From positions 1 through 9,740 of the forward strand of contig JAEWYL010000041.1 of the NCBI GenBank assembly GCA_023395675.1: a stretch of DNA of 9,740 bases, in the 5' to 3' direction. The stretch is from Chloroflexota bacterium. GTDB taxonomy: Bacteria > Chloroflexota > Anaerolineae > Anaerolineales > UBA4823. Made by a program: the position numbers and the translations under genes. This document shows positions 5,620 to 9,740 of the stretch, piece by piece. The notes beneath the pieces are model-generated. The model did no database searches. It saw nothing but the letters and a program-made list of their open reading frames with translations, and was not told where the DNA came from. Numbering within the stretch: the stretch's first letter is position 1; every line of letters starts with the position of its first letter.

Positions 5620-6651
5620 ATGATGCGCTATCGCTTGTTCGGACGCTCGGGGTTGCGCGTTTCTGAGCTGGCCCTGGGAACCATGACCTTTGGCGAAGAT
5701 TGGGGCTGGGGGGCCACGAAAGAGGAGAGCTGCCGCATTTTCAACGCCTTTGCCGAAGCGGGGGGCAACTTCATTGACACTTCGAACAACTACACCAACG
5801 GCACCAGCGAAACCTACGTGGGAGAATTTATCCACTCCGAGCGGGATTACTTCGTAATTGGGACCAAGTACAGCCTGAGCACGCGCAAGGATGATCCCAA
5901 CGCCGGGGGAAACCACCGCAAGAACATGGTCCAGGCGGTGGAGGCCAGTCTGAAGCGCCTGGACACCGGCTACATTGACCTGCTCTGGCTGCATATGTGG
6001 GATTTCATGACGCCGGTCGAAGAGGTCCTGCGCGGCCTGGACGACCTGGTGCGGGCAGGAAAGGTGCTCTACATCGGTATCTCCGACACGCCGGCCTGGG
6101 TGGTGGCCCAGGCCAACACCATGGCGGACCTGCGCGGCTGGTCCCGGTTCGCGGGCCTGCAGGCGGCCTACAGCCTGGTGGACCGGGGCGCCGAGCGCGA
6201 CCTCTTCCCGGTAGCGGAGGCCTTCGATATGGCCTTTACCCCCTGGGGCATCCTGGAAGCCGGGGAGCTGACCGGGAAGTACAATCGCGAAAGCGCGGGC
6301 ACCAGACGCCATTCCCAGGCAGGCCCCACCTCGCTGGCGCTGGGGGAGGTGCTGCTGGAGATGGCGGCTGAGACCGGACGCACACCGGCCCAGATCGCCA
6401 CCAACTGGGTGCGGCAGAAACCGCTGCGCACGCCCATCATCCCGATCATCGGCGCGCGCAGTGAGGAGCAGCTGCGCAGCAACCTGGCCTGTCTCGACTT
6501 CGAGCTGGAGCCTGAGCAGATGCAGGCCCTGACAGAGGCCAACCCGCTCCAGCCAGGCTTCCCGCACGATTTCCTGGCCTCGAACCACGTCAAGAACCTG
6601 ATCTTCGGCGATACCTACCGCGCCATTACCAACCACCGCACGCATTCCTGA
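5620..6651 (+). CDS. Aldo/keto reductase
   Basis: This 343-aa NADPH-dependent aldo/keto reductase is a cytoplasmic TIM barrel that reduces aldehydes or ketones to alcohols. The start (YRLFGRSGLRVSELALGTMTFG) is typical of the AKR families related to YajO/YghZ-like proteins. The catalytic tetrad is Asp53 and Tyr58 (NFIDTSNNY), Lys83 (IGTKYS) and His125 (LLWLHMWD). The cofactor-binding end motif is IIGARSEEQLRSNL (277-290). The start is ATGATG: SD GAGGAG (5610-5615) is 4 nt from the first ATG and 7 nt from the second (5623), so the second may be used. No clear promoter is visible in the 76-bp gap behind the hairpin, so transcription may come from the SDR promoter, and a strong terminator follows. 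The physiological substrate is not predictable. Confidence 0.94.
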   Translation: MMRYRLFGRSGLRVSELALGTMTFGEDWGWGATKEESCRIFNAFAEAGGNFIDTSNNYTNGTSETYVGEFIHSERDYFVIGTKYSLSTRKDDPNAGGNHRKNMVQAVEASLKRLDTGYIDLLWLHMWDFMTPVEEVLRGLDDLVRAGKVLYIGISDTPAWVVAQANTMADLRGWSRFAGLQAAYSLVDRGAERDLFPVAEAFDMAFTPWGILEAGELTGKYNRESAGTRRHSQAGPTSLALGEVLLEMAAETGRTPAQIATNWVRQKPLRTPIIPIIGARSEEQLRSNLACLDFELEPEQMQALTEANPLQPGFPHDFLASNHVKNLIFGDTYRAITNHRTHS

Positions 6652-6711
6652 CTTGCGCAGGTCAAATCCCGCCGCTTTGTATATTTCATCCTGATTCCGT
6701 ACGCACGCCAG

Positions 6712-6760
6712 AAAGGATATCCCAGGGAGCGGCTGCACCGCTCTCTGGGATATCCTTTTT
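6712..6760 (+). terminator. Very long-stem terminator after the aldo/keto reductase
   Basis: Bases 6712-6732 pair with 6738-6758 through 21 bp with a single G-T wobble (6726/6744) and a 5-nt loop CTGCA. The + strand exit runs TTTTT (6756-6760), and the left arm opens with AAA, giving a short T-run on the - strand as well. This should end transcription of block 2 and insulate the lar operon. The stem is much longer than the 7-10 bp usual for intrinsic terminators. Confidence 0.85.
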
Positions 6761-6821
6761 CTGTTCCCGGACCAACACGTATTCGCCACATACATACCAT
6801 CCTGAAACAGAACCCCCGTAA

Positions 6822-6827
6822 TATAAT
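6822..6827 (+). promoter_or_regulatory. Likely -10 box of the lar operon
   Basis: A perfect TATAAT stands 94 bp before the larE start and 62 bp after the terminator, where a promoter is needed. No convincing -35 box lies at 16-18 bp; CTGAAA (6802-6807) matches 4 of 6 but the spacer would be only 14 bp, and there is no extended -10 TG. This suggests an activator-dependent promoter or a non-standard -35. A short dyad ATACCGGTAT (6874-6883) lies in the leader just before larE and could be a regulator site (weak). Confidence 0.5.
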
Positions 6828-6920
6828 GTGAGCGCGCGCATGCGGGGCTCCCGGCCCGGATAGGGGCGCGGGTATACCGGTATGCGCCTGGAATTTATTC
6901 GAACCAACCAGGAGATGTGC

Positions 6921-7733
6921 ATGCAGTTAACCAAGATTGATCGGGTGCGCGAGATCCTCCGCTCGATGGGAGGCGCCGTGGTGGCCTATTCGGGCGGCAT
7001 TGACAGCACCCTGCTGGCTTACCTGGCTGCCCAGGAGCTGGGCCCCCGGGCCGTGGCTGTGACCGCCGTGTCGCCCAGTTTGGCGAAATCCGAGCTGGAC
7101 GAAGCCCGGGAGATCGCCGGGCGCTTCGGGATCCGCCACGTTTTGATCGAGAGCAGCGAAGTGGAAGATCCGCGCTACCAGGAGAACAACAACCTGCGCT
7201 GTTACTGGTGCAAACATTCGGTTTACGACCTGCTGGTGAACTATGCCCGTGAGAACGGCCTGGGAGCGGTGGTAGATGGGACGAACTACGACGACCGCGG
7301 GGATGTGCGCCCCGGGCGGCAGGCCGCGCGAGAGCACCAGGTGCGCTCCCCGCTGCTGGAGGCAGGGCTGACCAAGGAGGAGATCCGCGCCGCCGGGCGG
7401 GAGTTCGGCCTGCCAAACTGGGACAAACCGGCCAAAGCCTGCCTCTCCTCGCGCATCCCCTACGGGACGCGAGTGAGTGTAGAAGCCCTGCTGCAGATCG
7501 AACGCGCCGAGGCGGCCCTGTCCGCATTGGGCATCCGCCAGGTGCGCGTGCGCCATCACGGGCCGGTGGCGCGCATCGAGGTCGAGGCGGAGGACTTCCC
7601 TCTGGTCCTGGAACACCGGAGCGAGCTGGTGGAAAAGGTCAGGGAGGCGGGTTACACCTACGTCAGCCTGGACCTGGCCGGCTACAGCATGGGGAGCCTG
7701 AACCAGGCGGATAAGGCCGGGCATGAAGGTTGA
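6921..7733 (+). CDS. larE: LarE, sulfur transferase for the nickel-pincer cofactor
   Basis: LarE activates the pyridinium carboxylates of the LarB product with ATP and turns them into thiocarboxylates. This 270-aa protein has the PP-loop SGGIDS (24-29) of ATP pyrophosphatases, NYDDRGDVRPG (122-132) and the family motif KACLSSRIPYGT (172-183). Cys174 in that motif corresponds to the sulfur-donor cysteine (Cys176) of the L. plantarum enzyme. A CxxC pair (RCYWCK, Cys94 and Cys97) adds two more cysteines, the pattern reported for LarE with a [4Fe-4S] cluster, such as Thermotoga maritima LarE. ATG 6921 is preferred because GGAGA (6911-6915) lies 5 nt upstream and the length then fits the family. 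The in-frame ATG at 6882 lacks an SD. It is the first gene of the operon and overlaps larB by 11 bp. Confidence 0.95.
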   Translation: MQLTKIDRVREILRSMGGAVVAYSGGIDSTLLAYLAAQELGPRAVAVTAVSPSLAKSELDEAREIAGRFGIRHVLIESSEVEDPRYQENNNLRCYWCKHSVYDLLVNYARENGLGAVVDGTNYDDRGDVRPGRQAAREHQVRSPLLEAGLTKEEIRAAGREFGLPNWDKPAKACLSSRIPYGTRVSVEALLQIERAEAALSALGIRQVRVRHHGPVARIEVEAEDFPLVLEHRSELVEKVREAGYTYVSLDLAGYSMGSLNQADKAGHEG

Positions 7734-8493
7734 GCGCTGGCTCACGATCCTGCAGGAGGTGGCTGCGGGCGAGCTGCCCCCGGAAGAAGCGCTCGAGACC
7801 CTGCGCACCCTGCCCTATGAAGATCTGAGCCTGGACGGCGCACAGCCCATGGCCCGCCTGGACCACCACCGCAGGTTGAGGACGGGGGTGCCCGAGGTGG
7901 TGTTCGGCCAGGGGAAGACCCCCGCCCAGATCGCCGCTATCGTCGAGCGCCTGGCGGCGCGCGAGGGCCGGGCGCTGGTCACCCGGGCCCAACCGGAAGC
8001 CTTCCAGGCGGTGCAGGCGGCTGCCCCCTCGGCCTGCTATCACGAGCTCCCCCGCATGATCACGGTGGGCGAGTTCCCGCGCGCGCCGGAGCACCCGTAC
8101 GCGGCCGTGCTGACCGGCGGTACCTCCGACCTGCCGGTAGCGGAAGAAGCCGCCCTGACCCTGGAATGGCTCGGCAGCCGGGCGGTGCGTATTTACGACG
8201 TGGGCGTGGCGGGCGTGCACCGCCTGCTGGATAACCTGGGCCCGGTGCGCGAAGCCGGGGTGGTGATCGCCGTGGCGGGGATGGAGGGCGCCCTGGCGAC
8301 GGTGGTGGGCGGGCTGGTCTCCTGCCCGGTGGTGGCGGTGCCCACCAGCGTGGGTTATGGGGCCAGCTTCTCGGGGCTGGCGCCGCTCCTGTCCATGCTC
8401 AATTCCTGCGTCCCGGGCGTGGCGGTGGTCAATATCGACAACGGTTTTGGGGCCGGCGCTTTTGCCCATCTGGTCCTGGGGAGGAACAAATGA
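7723..8493 (+). CDS. larB: LarB, nicotinate adenine dinucleotide carboxylase/hydrolase
   Basis: LarB makes the first intermediate of the nickel-pincer cofactor: it carboxylates the pyridinium ring of nicotinic acid adenine dinucleotide at C5 and cleaves the phosphoanhydride to release AMP. The 256-aa protein resembles PurE/AIR carboxylase in its C-terminal half. Signature stretches are LRTGVPEVVFGQGKT (52-66), TGGTSDLPVAEEA (131-143), AGMEGALATVVGG (185-197) and VPTSVGYGASFSGLAPLL (206-223). Cys229 in LNSCVPGVAVVNIDNGFGAG is the likely counterpart of the catalytic Cys221 of L. plantarum LarB (position inferred from distance to the C-terminus and motif). The start overlaps larE by 11 bp with only a weak AAGG (7713-7716), so initiation is probably coupled to larE termination. 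Its TGA overlaps the larC ATG. Confidence 0.96.
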   Translation: MKVERWLTILQEVAAGELPPEEALETLRTLPYEDLSLDGAQPMARLDHHRRLRTGVPEVVFGQGKTPAQIAAIVERLAAREGRALVTRAQPEAFQAVQAAAPSACYHELPRMITVGEFPRAPEHPYAAVLTGGTSDLPVAEEAALTLEWLGSRAVRIYDVGVAGVHRLLDNLGPVREAGVVIAVAGMEGALATVVGGLVSCPVVAVPTSVGYGASFSGLAPLLSMLNSCVPGVAVVNIDNGFGAGAFAHLVLGRNK

Positions 8494-9680
8494 GAGTCGC
8501 CTACTTCGACTGCCTTGGGGGGGCCAGCGGGGATATGCTGCTGGGTGCGCTGGCAGCCGCCGGCGCGCCGGAAGAGGCCATGCAGGAAGCCGTAGCCGCC
8601 CTGCGCCTGCCGGGCTGCGAGCTGCGCTTCGAGCGCGTGATGAAGGGCGCCCTCTCAGCCGTGCAGGCCAGCGTACAGACCCCCAAAAAAGAACAGCACC
8701 GCCATTACACCGACCTGGCCGCCATTTTGGAGGCCGGCAGCCTGAGCGAGGCGGTCAAAACCAGGGCGCAGTCCGTGTTGAGGCGCATCGCCTCGGTGGA
8801 GGCCGGCATCCACGGCATGGCGCTCGAGCAGGTACACCTGCACGAGCTGGGCGGCGATGATACCCTAGCGGATATCGCCGGGGTGCTGGCGGGCCTGGAG
8901 GCGCTGCAGATCGAGCGCGCCGTCTGCTCCCCGCTGCCGCTCGGGCGCGGCTGGATCAATTCCGCCCACGGGCGGCTGCCCCTGCCCGCGCCCGCCACCC
9001 TGGCCCTGCTGGAGGGGGCGCGCATCCGGCCGGTGGACCTGGAGGTGGAGCTGGTCACACCCACCGGGGCGGCCCTGCTGACCGAGATTTGCGACTCTTT
9101 CGGGAACTTCCCGGAGATGCGCCTGCTGAAAACCGGCAGCGGCGCCGGGCGCCGCGAGCTGCCTTTCCCCAACGTCGTGCGGCTGTGGCTGGGGGAGACG
9201 GAGGCCGCCCCGCAGGGCTGGATCGTCGAGGAGCTGGCGAGCCTGGAGACCAATATTGACGATATGAACCCGCAGTTCTTCGCCCTGGTGATGGACCGCC
9301 TGTTTGCGGCCGGGGCGCTGGACGTGGTCCTCTCCCCGGTGCAGATGAAGAAAAACCGCCCCGCGGTGCTGCTCTCCGCCCTGTGCCGCCCGGAGAAGGC
9401 TGAAGCGCTCACGCGCCTGCTCTTCGAGGAGACTACCACCCTCGGTGTGCGACGCAGCGTCGTGCAGCGGGTGAGCCTGCCGCGAGATTGGCGCGTGGTC
9501 GAGACCGGGTACGGCCCTATCCGCATGAAAGTGGCCTGCCTGGACGGGCGGGAACGGGCGATGCCCGAGTACGAGGACTGCCGCCGCGCCGCGGAGGAGC
9601 ATGGAGCCAGCCTGGCTGAGGTGGTGGAGGCGGCGCGCTCGGCCTATTCCGGGCCGGCTGCGGCATCCGACCCCCAATAA
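8490..9680 (+). CDS. larC: LarC, CTP-dependent nickel insertase (unsplit)
   Basis: LarC inserts nickel into the dithiolated pincer nucleotide at the cost of CTP hydrolysis, completing the cofactor for LarA-type racemases. The 396-aa protein contains both halves in one frame. The LarC1-like part has YFDCLGGASGDMLLGAL (5-21), EQHRHYTDL (68-76), VHLHELGGDDTLADI (115-129), LGRGWINSAHGRLPLPAPAT (151-170) and ELVTPTGAALL (187-197). The LarC2-like part has SLETNIDDMNPQF (251-263), SPVQMKKNRPAVLL (282-295), EETTTLGVRR (313-322) and MPEYEDC (358-364). In L. plantarum the two parts are joined by a programmed ribosomal frameshift, which is not needed here. ATG 8490 overlaps the larB stop (ATGA) and has GGGGAGG 5 nt upstream (8478-8484). 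It ends 60 bp before the window edge. Confidence 0.96.
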   Translation: MRVAYFDCLGGASGDMLLGALAAAGAPEEAMQEAVAALRLPGCELRFERVMKGALSAVQASVQTPKKEQHRHYTDLAAILEAGSLSEAVKTRAQSVLRRIASVEAGIHGMALEQVHLHELGGDDTLADIAGVLAGLEALQIERAVCSPLPLGRGWINSAHGRLPLPAPATLALLEGARIRPVDLEVELVTPTGAALLTEICDSFGNFPEMRLLKTGSGAGRRELPFPNVVRLWLGETEAAPQGWIVEELASLETNIDDMNPQFFALVMDRLFAAGALDVVLSPVQMKKNRPAVLLSALCRPEKAEALTRLLFEETTTLGVRRSVVQRVSLPRDWRVVETGYGPIRMKVACLDGRERAMPEYEDCRRAAEEHGASLAEVVEAARSAYSGPAAASDPQ

Positions 9681-9687
9681 TCCACGC

Positions 9688-9716
9688 TTGACCTTCGCTG
9701 TCCTGGACAGCCTAAT
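9688..9716 (+). promoter_or_regulatory. Weak promoter-like sequence after larC
   Basis: TTGACC (9688-9693, 5 of 6) is followed after 17 bp by CCTAAT (9711-9716, 4 of 6). A small dyad GCTGTC/GACAGC (9697-9702 with 9706-9711) lies in the spacer. It could start transcription of a gene beyond the window. The -10 box lacks the key second-position A, and chance is quite possible. No T-run terminator is seen after larC. Confidence 0.2.
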
Positions 9717-9740
9717 CAATAAACGCTGTGGGGGCGGGGG

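Noticed and set aside
5395..6795. Long open frame on the - strand (466 codons) opposite the aldo/keto reductase
   Set aside because: The + strand product has a complete AKR catalytic tetrad. The antisense translation shows no family motif and is a by-product of GC-rich codon use.
6882..6920. ATG 6882 as start of LarE
   Set aside because: No SD precedes it and it adds 13 residues with no family match; ATG 6921 has GGAGA at the right distance.
1..9740. CRISPR array, tRNA/rRNA genes, insertion sequence or phage genes
   Set aside because: No regularly spaced direct repeats, no tRNA T-arm with acceptor pairing, and no transposase or integrase motifs were seen.

Overview
The window is GC-rich, and all eight recognisable genes lie on the + strand in three blocks separated by strong hairpins. 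Gene content and protein style (a LiaS/NreB-type GAF kinase, a fosmidomycin-resistance-like MFS pump, an actinobacterial/Chloroflexi-type QueA-like protein, and a lar operon) suggest a bacterium such as a Chloroflexota (Anaerolineae-like) lineage. This assignment is an inference from protein style, not from a marker gene.

Block 1 (1-3441) begins with a probable terminator of an upstream gene and three consecutive inverted repeats. A candidate promoter follows whose -10 box lies inside a perfect 28-bp palindrome. Then come a GAF-domain NarL-type histidine kinase, its response regulator (4-bp overlap) and an MFS exporter, closed by a textbook intrinsic terminator. The simplest reading is a signal-responsive efflux cassette, perhaps autoregulated at the palindrome.

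Block 2 (3442-6760) has a structured leader of about 185 nt, a short-chain dehydrogenase/reductase and, 12 bp later, a divergent QueA-like protein. A strong hairpin without a T-tract leads to an aldo/keto reductase, and a 21-bp-stem terminator ends the block. The QueA-like protein keeps the QueA fold signatures but has a consistent set of changed motifs. With its SDR partner it is the best candidate here for an undescribed enzymatic pair.

Block 3 (6761-9740) is a larE-larB-larC operon behind a perfect TATAAT -10 box, with translationally coupled (overlapping) genes. It encodes the synthesis of the nickel-pincer nucleotide (NPN) cofactor: LarB carboxylates and hydrolyses nicotinic acid adenine dinucleotide, LarE adds sulfur, and LarC inserts nickel using CTP. 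LarE carries three cysteines in the pattern of the [4Fe-4S], non-sacrificial type. LarC is one uninterrupted gene rather than the frameshifted larC1/larC2 of Lactiplantibacillus plantarum. No larA (the enzyme that uses the cofactor) lies in the window. No tRNA, rRNA, CRISPR array, insertion sequence or phage gene was seen.
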